NCBI GenBank assembly: GCA_963842955.1
Contig: CAWJIJ010000009.1
Span: 124,001 to 188,000, forward strand
DNA length: 64,000 nucleotides
From: JARFQW01 sp963842955
GTDB taxonomy: Bacteria; Pseudomonadota; Gammaproteobacteria; Steroidobacterales; XN24
Reading direction: 5' to 3'
The first letter of the stretch is position 1. Each line of letters begins with the position of its first letter. Below are positions 25,818 to 34,109 of the stretch, in pieces. Made by a program: the position numbers and the translations under genes. The notes beneath the pieces are model-generated. The model ran no database searches. It was not told where the DNA came from and saw only the letters and a program-made list of their open reading frames with translations.

Positions 25818-27485
25818 ATGGCGACGCGATACCGGGACGTGGAACTTCACGCACCGACAGGACCGGAGATCAGCTGCCGCGGCTGGGTGCAGGAGGCCGC
25901 TCTGCGGATGCTTCTGAACAACCTCGACCCCGCGGTGGCGGAAAATCCGGCGGAACTCGTCGTCTACGGCGGCATCGGCCGGGCGGCCAGAGACTGGGAA
26001 TGTTTCGACGCCATCGTGGCAACCCTGCGCAGGCTCGATTCAGATGAAACCCTGCTGGTCCAGTCGGGAAAGCCCGTTGGAGTGTTTCGAACCCACGAGA
26101 TGGCCCCGCGGGTCCTCATAGCCAACTCCAACCTGGTGGGGGAGTGGGCCAACTGGGAGCATTTCTTCGAACTCGACCGGGCGGGGCTGATGATGTACGG
26201 CCAAATGACTGCCGGGTCGTGGATCTACATCGGCTCGCAGGGCATCGTGCAGGGGACCTACGAAACGTTTGCCGAGGCGGTCCGTCAGCACTACGCCGGC
26301 GAGCCGGGCGGCCGCTGGCTGTTGACCGGCGGGCTTGGCGGCATGGGCGGCGCTCAGCCCCTGGCCGCGGTATTCGCCGGCCTTTCCTGCCTCGCGGTCG
26401 AAGTGGATCCCGAGCGTATCCAGAAGCGCCTGGATACCGGATACCTGGATCATCGGGCCGATACGCTGGACGAGGCCATGGAAATCCTGCGGCGGGCCCG
26501 CGACGCGGGTCGTGCGGAATCCGTGGGGCTGCTGGGAAACGCCGCCGAAGTCTTCGAGCAGGTCCTGGCGGCCGAAGACGCCCCGGGGCTCGTGACCGAT
26601 CAGACCTCTGCCCATGACCCCCTGAATGGCTACGTGCCGGTAGGCTACGACGTGGCCGCCGCCGCCGATTTCCGGCGCCGCGATCCCGCGGCCTATGTAC
26701 GCGCGGCGAAACAGTCCATGGCTCGCCAGGTTCGGGCCATGCTGGGTTTCCATCGACGAGGGACGCCGACCTTCGACTACGGCAACAATATCCGCGCCAT
26801 GGCGCGGGACGCTGGCGAGACTGACGCCTTCGAGTTTGCGGGGTTCGTTCCCCTGTACATTCGTCCCCTGTTCTGCGAAGGCGTGGGCCCGTTTCGCTGG
26901 GTGGCCCTTTCCGGGGACCCGGAGGACATCTACCGGACCGACGATCGCGCCCGCCAGATGTTCCCGGACAAGCCCGGATTGCACCGCTGGCTCGACCACG
27001 CCCGTGAGCGCATCCAGTTCCAGGGTCTGCCGGCCAGGATCTGTTGGCTGGGCTACAAGGAGCGCCATCTCCTGGGTCTCGCTTTCAACGACATGGTGGC
27101 GTCGGGCGAATTGAAGGGTCCCATCGTCATCGGCCGCGATCACCTGGATTCAGGGTCTGTGGCGTCGCCCAATCGCGAGACCGAGGCCATGCGTGACGGC
27201 TCCGATGCCGTTGCTGACTGGCCGATTCTCAACGCGCTGCTCAACACGGCCAGCGGCGCTTCCTGGGTGAGCTTCCACCACGGTGGAGGCGTAGGCATGG
27301 GTTACTCGCTGCATGCGGGCGTGGTCATCGTGGCGGACGGTTCCGCGCGGGCGGCGGAACAACTCGAGCGGGTCCTGGTCAACGACCCCGGTACCGGCGT
27401 GATGCGCCACGCCGATGCGGGCTACGAGCGTGCGATCGACGTGGCCCGGGAACGGGGCCTCGACCTGCCGATGCAGGACGCATGA
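25818..27485 (+). CDS. hutU: Urocanate hydratase (HutU)
   Basis: Second enzyme of histidine degradation, urocanate to imidazolonepropionate, using tightly bound NAD. 555 residues, the standard size. Seen: the N-terminal R-G-W-x-Q-E-A-A-L-R-M-L-x-N-N-L-D-P pattern, Y-G-G-x-G-R-A-A, W-A-N-W-E, the NAD-binding G-G-L-G-G-M-G-G-A-Q, and S-F-H-H-G-G-G-V-G-M-G-Y-S near the end. It is not next to hutH here; six genes lie between. An ATGA overlap links it to the CIA30 gene. Confidence 0.97.
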   Translation: MATRYRDVELHAPTGPEISCRGWVQEAALRMLLNNLDPAVAENPAELVVYGGIGRAARDWECFDAIVATLRRLDSDETLLVQSGKPVGVFRTHEMAPRVLIANSNLVGEWANWEHFFELDRAGLMMYGQMTAGSWIYIGSQGIVQGTYETFAEAVRQHYAGEPGGRWLLTGGLGGMGGAQPLAAVFAGLSCLAVEVDPERIQKRLDTGYLDHRADTLDEAMEILRRARDAGRAESVGLLGNAAEVFEQVLAAEDAPGLVTDQTSAHDPLNGYVPVGYDVAAAADFRRRDPAAYVRAAKQSMARQVRAMLGFHRRGTPTFDYGNNIRAMARDAGETDAFEFAGFVPLYIRPLFCEGVGPFRWVALSGDPEDIYRTDDRARQMFPDKPGLHRWLDHARERIQFQGLPARICWLGYKERHLLGLAFNDMVASGELKGPIVIGRDHLDSGSVASPNRETEAMRDGSDAVADWPILNALLNTASGASWVSFHHGGGVGMGYSLHAGVVIVADGSARAAEQLERVLVNDPGTGVMRHADAGYERAIDVARERGLDLPMQDA

Positions 27486-28057
27486 ACCGTATTCTCTGCA
27501 CAGGGGTGCTGATGCTCATGATCCCGATGGCCAACGCGGAATTCCTTGTCGCCGATTTCTCGGATCCGTCAGAAGCGTCGCGCTGGACTGCTGTTCACGA
27601 CCGGGTAATGGGTGGCGTTTCGGAGGGCGGTCTGGAACACGACCCGGCGGGCTTCGCACGGTTTGCCGGCGTGGTATCCCTGGACTTCGGTGGCGGATTC
27701 GCGTCCGTTCGCCGCGCCCCGGCCGACCTCGGCCTGGCTGGCGCCCGCGCCCTGCAGATTCGTGTCCGCGGCGACGGGAAGACCTATCAGCTGCGGCTGA
27801 GACCCGGCAACCGGCTGGACGGGGTGACCTGGCAGTCGACATTCGTCCCCGGCGAGGACTGGGCGGACATCGTCTTGCCCTTGGCGGATTTCAAGCCCGT
27901 CTTCCGTGGCCGCCCGGTCCCGGAAGCGGGTGCACTGGATCGGGCCGCGGCCCGGCAGGTGGGCTTCATGATTGCGGGGGGGCAGTCGGGACCCTTTCGG
28001 CTGGAGATCCGCGCTGTCGAGGCCCTTGCCGAACAGGATGACGGGCTGCGCCAATAG
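27482..28057 (+). CDS. Exported CIA30-family protein
   Basis: 191 residues with an N-terminal signal peptide (hydrophobic to about residue 19, cleavage after A-N-A). The mature part is a CIA30/NADH:ubiquinone oxidoreductase intermediate-associated-like domain: F-S-D-P-S-E, W-x-x-V-H-D-R-V-M-G-G-V-S, F-A-G-V-V-S-L-D-F-G-G-G-F-A-S-V-R, then Y-Q-L-R-L-R. In bacteria this beta-sandwich family has no settled role. Translation is probably coupled to hutU through ATGA, but I see no logical link with histidine degradation. Confidence 0.85.
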   Translation: MNRILCTGVLMLMIPMANAEFLVADFSDPSEASRWTAVHDRVMGGVSEGGLEHDPAGFARFAGVVSLDFGGGFASVRRAPADLGLAGARALQIRVRGDGKTYQLRLRPGNRLDGVTWQSTFVPGEDWADIVLPLADFKPVFRGRPVPEAGALDRAAARQVGFMIAGGQSGPFRLEIRAVEALAEQDDGLRQ

Positions 28058-28065
28058 GCCCGCAT

Positions 28066-29134
28066 TTACTCCAGGCCTACCAGGTCACGCGCAATATCTA
28101 CGGCTTCATCAGCGGTGCGGCCATAGCCATCGGCACCCACCGATCTTCCACAGGTCCGGGGAGTTAACGAACGCGTGGCCGCCGACCAGCACCTTCACGT
28201 CGCCGGATTCCTGGGCGCGCAGCGCATCAATGGTTTCTTTCACCCGATCGACGTGGCGCCCCAGCGTCGCCGACAGCACGAGAAGGTCCGTGTCGAAAAC
28301 GCCTGCCGCGCGGGCAATTTCCTCCGCCGGGAGGTCACCACCCAGGCAAATGCTCTGCCAGCCCGCGAGATCCAGGAAGTCCCCCAGCAGCCGCACTCCC
28401 ATGTCGTGGGGATCCCCGGCCACGCCCGCCACTACAACCGTCTTGCCGTTGATCGCCGGGCGTTCGGCGGCGGCGGTGAGCAGGGTGAGCAAGCGCTGGG
28501 TCGTTGCCGTGCCCAGGTGCTCTTCCGCAATGCCGAGCTTTCCGAGGTGCCAGCGCAGTCCGAATTCCTGCTGGGCCGGAACGAGGACGTCCAGACAAGC
28601 CGAACGTGTGTCGAGCAGGCCGCTGGCGACCGCGTCGAGAACCAGCTTCATGGCGGCGCGGGCGTTGCCGGCCAGCACGGCCTCGACATAGCGGGCCGCA
28701 ATCCGATGCGCCGGGACCGCCGCATCGAGCATGGACTGGGGCTCTTCTTCCGGAGCGCTGTCGAAGTCGCTGATCGCTTCATCGAGCCAGGAAATGGCGG
28801 TTCCTGCCGACTGTGGGGGCAGCTCGTCTTCCACGACTTCCCGCAGCGCGCGCAGCGCTGATAGCAACCAGGTTTCGGGAACCTCGCGGGCGGCGAATGC
28901 CGATCGATGCCAGCGAACCCGGCTCGTGAAGAGTTCTGACTGGCCCGCCCGCAGGGCGGCAGCAAGTTCCAGGGCCTGATCGCCGAAATGGGTTTTCCAA
29001 AGGGTCCAGGCTTCCTTGCCGAAGGCCGAGCCGGCTCCGGGTTCATTCTCGAGCAGCTTCAGTGTAGCCGCAGACCCAAGTCCGGCAGCGCCGGTCTCCA
29101 GGACCGTGGCGGCAAGCTGATTCTGTTGGTCCAC
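28066..29134 (-). CDS. Cobalamin-binding domain protein, C-terminus frameshifted
   Basis: A B12-dependent sensor-type protein. An N-terminal helical region (~1-215) is followed by a B12-binding Rossmann domain with D-P-H-D-M-G (D-x-H-x-x-G, the histidine that ligates cobalt), L-S-A-T-L and V-G-G-H-A-F. No MerR DNA-binding domain or methyltransferase domain is attached. In the frame that carries the gene the stop is at 28109, after the odd ending C-R-W-L-W-P-H-R. Removing one G from a GGG run gives G-A-D-G-Y-G-R-T-A-D-E-A-V, the normal family ending, stopping at 28066. The GTG start 29134 has AGGGAGG upstream. Confidence 0.8.
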
Positions 29135-29207
29135 GTGGATGCCTCCCTTGGCCGGCCGACGGACTGGGTGCCGCGGCGGCTGAAACCTCTGTTTTCTCTG
29201 GCGACCC

Positions 29208-29228
29208 GGACAGACCCTTATACTGTCC
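29208..29228 (+). promoter_or_regulatory. Inverted repeat over candidate -10 box of pepQ
   Basis: GGACAG (29208-29213) and CTGTCC (29223-29228) form a perfect 6-base inverted repeat with a 9-base spacer. TATACT (29219-29224), a five-of-six -10 match, overlaps the right arm. The pepQ ATG follows six bases after the repeat with no Shine-Dalgarno sequence, so the transcript could be leaderless. It could be an operator, or chance. Confidence 0.35.
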
Positions 29229-29233
29229 ACCCT

Positions 29234-30559
29234 ATGAACGCCACTAATCCTTATGCGCAACATCATGCCGCCCTGCAGGCGCGCTACGCAAACCTGTTGG
29301 CCGACCAGCCCTATGACGACCTGATCATCTACTCGGGTCAGCCTGTTCTGCGTTTTCGTGACGACCAGGCGTATCCGTTTCGCGCGGACCCTTATTATCA
29401 GCAGTGGATACCGGCCGCCGATCATGCCGGCAGCCTGATTCTGGTCCGCCCGGGGGCACGACCCCTGGCGGTGTGCCTGCTCCCGAAGGATTACTGGCAC
29501 GCCGTGCCCGAGTCACCGGCCGGCGCGTGGACGGAGCATTTCGATCTTCGGGTGGCCCATACGCCGGGGGAGGTCCGCACGCACCTGCCGGCGGATCTGT
29601 CGAATGTGGCGGCGGTCGGAGCCGGCGCCGAGGCCCTTGCCGACTGGGGCGTGGCGGCACTGAATCCCGCGCCGCTGCTGGCCGCGATGGATTTCCTGCG
29701 CGTCTACAAAACCGACTATGAAATCGACTGTCTCGCGGCGGCCAACGCCATTGCCGCCCGTGGCCATGTCGCGGCAAGGGACGCGTTCATGGAAGGCCGT
29801 TCTGAGCTCGGGATCCACCTTGCCTATCTCACCGCGACGGCCCACATGGAAGCCGAGCTTCCGTATAACAACATCGTTGCCCTGAACGAACATGCGGCGA
29901 CGCTGCACTACGATCGTCTCGACCGGGACCCGCCGGAGTCCTCGCGATCGTTCCTGATCGATGCGGGCGCGACGTCTAATGGCTACGCTGCCGACATCAC
30001 CCGGACTTCGGCTGCGGCTCCGGGCCCGTTCGCCGACCTGGTGGAGGCGATGGACGCTGCCCAGCGCCGCATTCTCTCGAGGATTCGGTCCGGCGGAAGC
30101 TACATCGATCTCCACGAGCAGGCGCATCTGGAGATTGCCGCAGTGCTCGGTGCCCTGGGTATAGTGCGCGGGGCGCCGGAGGACATGGTCGGGCGCGGTA
30201 TCACACAGGCGTTTTTTCCCCACGGCCTCGGCCATCACCTGGGGCTCCAGGTCCATGATGCCGGCGGCAAGCTGGCGGACCCGACGGGCACGCTCGTCGA
30301 TCAGCCTGCCGAGCATCCCTTTCTGAGGAATCTGCGTCCGATAGAAGCCGGGAACGTGCTGACCATCGAGCCCGGGCTCTACTTCATCGACCAGCTCCTC
30401 TCGCCGCTGCGCAGCGACGCGCGCGGGGCCGACGTGGACTGGGAACTCGTGGATCGCTTCAGCCCGTTTGGCGGCGTCCGGATCGAGGACGATGTCGTCG
30501 TGACTTCCGACGGCATCGTCAACCTGACCCGGGACGCGTTCTCCCAGACCTCGGGCTAG
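29234..30559 (+). CDS. pepQ: Xaa-Pro dipeptidase (PepQ)
   Basis: Cytoplasmic metallopeptidase that cleaves Xaa-Pro dipeptides. 441 residues, like E. coli PepQ (443). The pita-bread metal ligands are visible: D-A-G-A near residue 240, D-I-T-R-T, H-G-L-G-H-H-L-G-L near 335, E-P-G-L-Y near 380 and R-I-E-D-D near 420. The P-Y-N-N-I-V-A block is PepQ-like. ATG 29234 fits the family start and leaves ~100 bases to the divergent cobalamin-binding gene. Confidence 0.93.
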   Translation: MNATNPYAQHHAALQARYANLLADQPYDDLIIYSGQPVLRFRDDQAYPFRADPYYQQWIPAADHAGSLILVRPGARPLAVCLLPKDYWHAVPESPAGAWTEHFDLRVAHTPGEVRTHLPADLSNVAAVGAGAEALADWGVAALNPAPLLAAMDFLRVYKTDYEIDCLAAANAIAARGHVAARDAFMEGRSELGIHLAYLTATAHMEAELPYNNIVALNEHAATLHYDRLDRDPPESSRSFLIDAGATSNGYAADITRTSAAAPGPFADLVEAMDAAQRRILSRIRSGGSYIDLHEQAHLEIAAVLGALGIVRGAPEDMVGRGITQAFFPHGLGHHLGLQVHDAGGKLADPTGTLVDQPAEHPFLRNLRPIEAGNVLTIEPGLYFIDQLLSPLRSDARGADVDWELVDRFSPFGGVRIEDDVVVTSDGIVNLTRDAFSQTSG

Positions 30560-30565
30560 ACTGCC

Positions 30566-31282
30566 TCAGCCCGCGGAGCGGGCCCGGCCCTGATCGTCCG
30601 GCTGTCCTTCGTCGGGATCGTCGGCGAAGAACCGGCGCATCATCATGGCCTGCTGCAGCTTGCCCTTGCGCACATAGCACTCGTAGAGAATATCGCGCAT
30701 GAACTCCAGCAACACGCCGGCCTGGGACGAGTTCAGGATCGGTATGGAATCCCGGGATCCGTCGCTGTCGAACAGGACCTTTCGAACGAAATCGAACGTA
30801 TCTTCGTCCACTTCCGCCATTTGCCTGATCTCGTTGCACTGCTCGAAGATCCGCATCCGGCCTGCGTCACCAAGGTCAGAGAAGACATGGCTGACGGTTC
30901 GCCGGCACATCGACGCGAACGCGTTGAGGGTGTTCTGCGAATAGCAGGACAGGGCTTCGCGGAACAGCGTTTCGGTCTCCTCCGGCAAGTACGTGAAGTC
31001 GAACGTCTCCGTTGGCCGCTCGATCTCCTGGTAATTGCTGGAAAGCTCCACCTGCTCCCCGGCATAGCTTTTCACCGGAAACTTAAGAAAAATCGGCGAG
31101 TTGCAGTTATCACACCGATAGACCAGGCCAGTTTCCGACGGCTTGTAGCGCAGCAGTTCGGAGAACCTTGGCGTCGATACCGGCGTGATGTGCGAGAACA
31201 CCGCGCAGGTCGGGCACGTCAGCGCAAAGTGCTGACCGTGGTCGTGGTGGAACTGGTCATCCTTGTCCACATAGATGGGCAT
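30566..31282 (-). CDS. DUF4145-like protein with zinc-ribbon motif
   Basis: 238 residues. The N-terminal third has two C-x-x-C pairs (C-P-T-C near residue 24, C-D-N-C near 58), likely a zinc ribbon. The rest is helical, with E-A-L-S-C-Y-S-Q-N-T-L-N-A-F-A-S-M-C-R-R near residue 108, resembling the DUF4145 arrangement in which a zinc ribbon precedes an all-helical domain. The tail is charged and low in complexity. DUF4145 proteins are often near restriction or defence genes, but none is here. Function unknown. It converges with pepQ with six bases between. Confidence 0.65.
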   Translation of the reverse strand: MPIYVDKDDQFHHDHGQHFALTCPTCAVFSHITPVSTPRFSELLRYKPSETGLVYRCDNCNSPIFLKFPVKSYAGEQVELSSNYQEIERPTETFDFTYLPEETETLFREALSCYSQNTLNAFASMCRRTVSHVFSDLGDAGRMRIFEQCNEIRQMAEVDEDTFDFVRKVLFDSDGSRDSIPILNSSQAGVLLEFMRDILYECYVRKGKLQQAMMMRRFFADDPDEGQPDDQGRARSAG

Positions 31283-31395
31283 CTTGTTTTTATTCCCCCC
31301 AGCGACCAGGGCACTGGCCGCCCGCGGAGTGTACCGCGCACCATTCCCGATTGCCTAACGGGAGGGTTATGTAAAAGCGAAGTGGATACAATGGG

Positions 31396-32907
31396 TTACG
31401 TGACTGAGGCGGAGCGAAATCCGCCTTCCAGGACGGCGTTGCCAAGAACGCGGATTTCCTGGTCGAGGCGGCGGTCTCCGGATACCGGCGGAACGAGAGC
31501 GCGAATCCGCTCGTGAACGGCCTCCAGAGGCCCGCTGGTCCTGAGGGGCCGCTGTGCGTCGATGGCCTGAGTAGCTGCGAGCAGTTCAATCGCCAGGATC
31601 GTCGCCGTGTTCTCGCAAATTGTAAGCAGTTTCCTGCCAGCCCAGGGCGCCATGCTGACGTGATCCTCCTGGCCTGCCGAGGTTGGGATGCTGTCCACCG
31701 ATGCGGGGTGGGCCAGCGTCTTGTTTTCGGAGGCAAGTGCCGCGGACGTCACGTGGGCGATCATGAATCCCGATTCGAGGCCCGGCTCGGCGGCCAGGAA
31801 GAGGTTCAGCTTCGGGTTGACCCGGCGCGCGAGCAAATCGATCCGCCGCTCCGAGATGCTGGCCAGTTCGGCCACCGCGATCCCCATGAAATCGGCGACG
31901 AAACCCACCGGTTCGGCGTGGAAGTTTCCCCCTGATAGGACCTCGTCTCCAAACACCAGGGGATTGTCGGAAACGCCGTTGGCTTCGGCCTCGAGGATGC
32001 GGGCGGCATGGTCGAGGGTATCTGCAACGGCCCCGAACACCTGGGGCATGCAGCGCACGGCGTAGGGGTCCTGCACCCGGTCACAGTCCTCATGGCTGGC
32101 GTTGATCTCGCTGGCAGTCAACAGCGCCCGAAAGGCCTCCGCGACCCGCATCTGACCCGGCAGGCCGCGCGCCTTCTGGATGCGGGAATCGAAGGGTGCA
32201 AAGCTGCCGGCGAGCCCCTCCACGGAAAGGCTGCCGGCGACAATGGCGGTATCGAGCAACAACGCTCCCAGCCGGTAGCCTTCGAGGGCGAGGGCGGCGC
32301 TGACCTGTGTTCCGTTGAGTAGTGCCAGGCCCTCCTTGGCCTGAAGCGTGACCGGGGAAAGTCCGGCGGCCTTCAGCACGTTACCCTGGCGTAGCGGCTT
32401 GCCCCCCAGGGTTGCTTCGCCTTCTCCGATCAGCGCGAGTGCCAGGTGGGCCAGCGGGGCCAGGTCGCCGGAGGCGCCGACGGATCCCTGTGCCGGGATT
32501 GTTGGAACTACACCGGCGTTGAGCAGGCCCAGCAGGGTTTCAACGACCAGCGGCCGTATTCCGGAACAGCCGACCGCCAGGCTGTTCGCCTTCAATACCA
32601 TGATGCGCCTGACCAGGTGATCCGGAAGCGTCGCCCCGACGCCACAGGTGTGGCTACGCACCAGGTTGTACTGGAGCTGCTCGGCTTGCTCGGCGGAGAT
32701 CTGCCGGTTGGCGAAAGCGCCGAAGCCCGTATTGATTCCGTAGGTTGTTTCGCCGGACGCTACGACGCCCCGCACGGTCTCGACGCTTTGCTCCATACGG
32801 CTGACCGCTTCCGGCGCCAGCTGGACGGGACCACCGGATTCCTCCCATGAAAAGAGCTCCGGCAGGCGCAGCCTGCCTCCGGACAGCAACAGTCCGCGGG
32901 TCGTCAT
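31396..32907 (-). CDS. hutH: Histidine ammonia-lyase (HutH)
   Basis: First step of histidine degradation, histidine to urocanate and ammonia. 503 residues. The MIO cofactor forms from A-S-G in G-S-V-G-A-S-G-D-L-A-P-L-A-H near residue 143. Y-G-I-N-T-G-F-G near 60 and Q-D-x-x-S type sequence (Q-E-D-H-V-S-M) near 415 are present. The start overlaps the hutI stop as ATGA, so hutI-hutH is one unit. Confidence 0.97.
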   Translation of the reverse strand: MTTRGLLLSGGRLRLPELFSWEESGGPVQLAPEAVSRMEQSVETVRGVVASGETTYGINTGFGAFANRQISAEQAEQLQYNLVRSHTCGVGATLPDHLVRRIMVLKANSLAVGCSGIRPLVVETLLGLLNAGVVPTIPAQGSVGASGDLAPLAHLALALIGEGEATLGGKPLRQGNVLKAAGLSPVTLQAKEGLALLNGTQVSAALALEGYRLGALLLDTAIVAGSLSVEGLAGSFAPFDSRIQKARGLPGQMRVAEAFRALLTASEINASHEDCDRVQDPYAVRCMPQVFGAVADTLDHAARILEAEANGVSDNPLVFGDEVLSGGNFHAEPVGFVADFMGIAVAELASISERRIDLLARRVNPKLNLFLAAEPGLESGFMIAHVTSAALASENKTLAHPASVDSIPTSAGQEDHVSMAPWAGRKLLTICENTATILAIELLAATQAIDAQRPLRTSGPLEAVHERIRALVPPVSGDRRLDQEIRVLGNAVLEGGFRSASVT

Positions 32908-34109
32908 GACCTTGCACCGTCCATGACGCCGCTCACCAGCCGGCCGCCGATAAATACTGCATCCGGACGAAGTCCTCCCAGTTGATAGGCCAGCAGACCG
33001 GCATCCGCCATGTCCCAGGCCGAGAAATCCGCCGGCGCGCCCACCGCCAGTGTACCGGCCCCATCGTCAAGGCCAAGGGCCGCGGCCGCATGCCGAGTGA
33101 CGCCGTCGATCACCTCCTCGGGGTGCAGTCCGAAGAGGACGGCGCTCATGTGCATTACCGTCAACAGACTTGCGATAGGTGAAGAGCCGGGATTCAGGTC
33201 GGTGGCCACGGCCATGGGGACTCCTTGGGCCCGAAACTGTGCCACGGGCGGTGTCCGGGTTTCGCGGAGCACGTAAAAGGCCCCGGGAAGCAGAACCGCG
33301 ACCGTTCCGGCGCTGGCCATCGCCGCGATCCCCGGCTCGTCGACGTATTCCAGGTGATCGCAGGACAGCGCGCCCGCGGCAACGGCTGCCCGGACGCCGT
33401 CCATATCCGACAGCTGCCCCACATGGGCGCGCAACTTCAGACCGGCCCCGCGTGCGGCGGCGAAAAGTCGGTTCAGGTCGCCCGCGTCGAAGGCGATGGA
33501 TTCCACGAAAATGTCCACCGCTTCCGCGAGGTTTTCGCTCGCGACCGCCGGGAGCATTTCTTCAATAACCTCGTCGAGGTAGGCAGACCTGTCCCTGCCG
33601 GGCGGGACGGTGTGCGCGCCGAGAAACGTGGCGCTGAGGTGCTGGGGGGTTAACTCCCGCAGCCGACGGACCGTGCGCAGCATTTTCAGTTCGTTTTCCG
33701 TGTCCAGGCCATAGCCGCTCTTTATTTCCACGCGCGTGACGCCCTCGCCGAGCAGCGCGCGCAGCCGCGGCAGCGCGCCGTCCGCCAGTTCCTCGAGGCT
33801 GGCCTTGCGCACCGCCTGTACGGTGCTGATGATGCCCCCTCCGGACTCCGCTATGTCCTTGTAGCTTGCCCCGGCCCTGCGCATGGCATGTTCCTGCGCT
33901 CGATTGCCGGCGTAAACCGCGTGGGTGTGGCAGTCGATGAAACCCGGCAAGACGAGGCGGCCGCCCAGGTCGACACGCCGACGCGCCGGGATGCTGTCAT
34001 CCAGTGCGGCGACCCGGCCATCGGAAACGGCCAGGGACGTCAGCCCGGCGGTCCGGGTCCCAGGGACCGTCGGATACAATCGAAGATTGGTGAACAGGAC
34101 ATCATGCAT
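32904..34109 (-). CDS. hutI: Imidazolonepropionase (HutI)
   Basis: Third step: opens imidazolonepropionate to formimidoylglutamate. 401 residues of the amidohydrolase fold, with metal site G-F-I-D-C-H-T-H-A, later H-V-G-Q and C-D-H-L-E, and D-L-N-P-G-S-S at the catalytic Asp. E-I-K-S-G-Y-G-L is a HutI hallmark. ATG 34109 has GGAAG 10 bases upstream; the frame opens to 34136, but that would run deeper into hutF. Its ATG and the hutF ATG overlap on opposite strands. Confidence 0.95.
   Translation of the reverse strand: MHDVLFTNLRLYPTVPGTRTAGLTSLAVSDGRVAALDDSIPARRRVDLGGRLVLPGFIDCHTHAVYAGNRAQEHAMRRAGASYKDIAESGGGIISTVQAVRKASLEELADGALPRLRALLGEGVTRVEIKSGYGLDTENELKMLRTVRRLRELTPQHLSATFLGAHTVPPGRDRSAYLDEVIEEMLPAVASENLAEAVDIFVESIAFDAGDLNRLFAAARGAGLKLRAHVGQLSDMDGVRAAVAAGALSCDHLEYVDEPGIAAMASAGTVAVLLPGAFYVLRETRTPPVAQFRAQGVPMAVATDLNPGSSPIASLLTVMHMSAVLFGLHPEEVIDGVTRHAAAALGLDDGAGTLAVGAPADFSAWDMADAGLLAYQLGGLRPDAVFIGGRLVSGVMDGARS

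Noticed and set aside
31383..31396. TACAAT hexamer on the plus strand as a promoter
   Set aside because: No plus-strand gene starts downstream; hutH and the zinc-ribbon gene both run on the minus strand.
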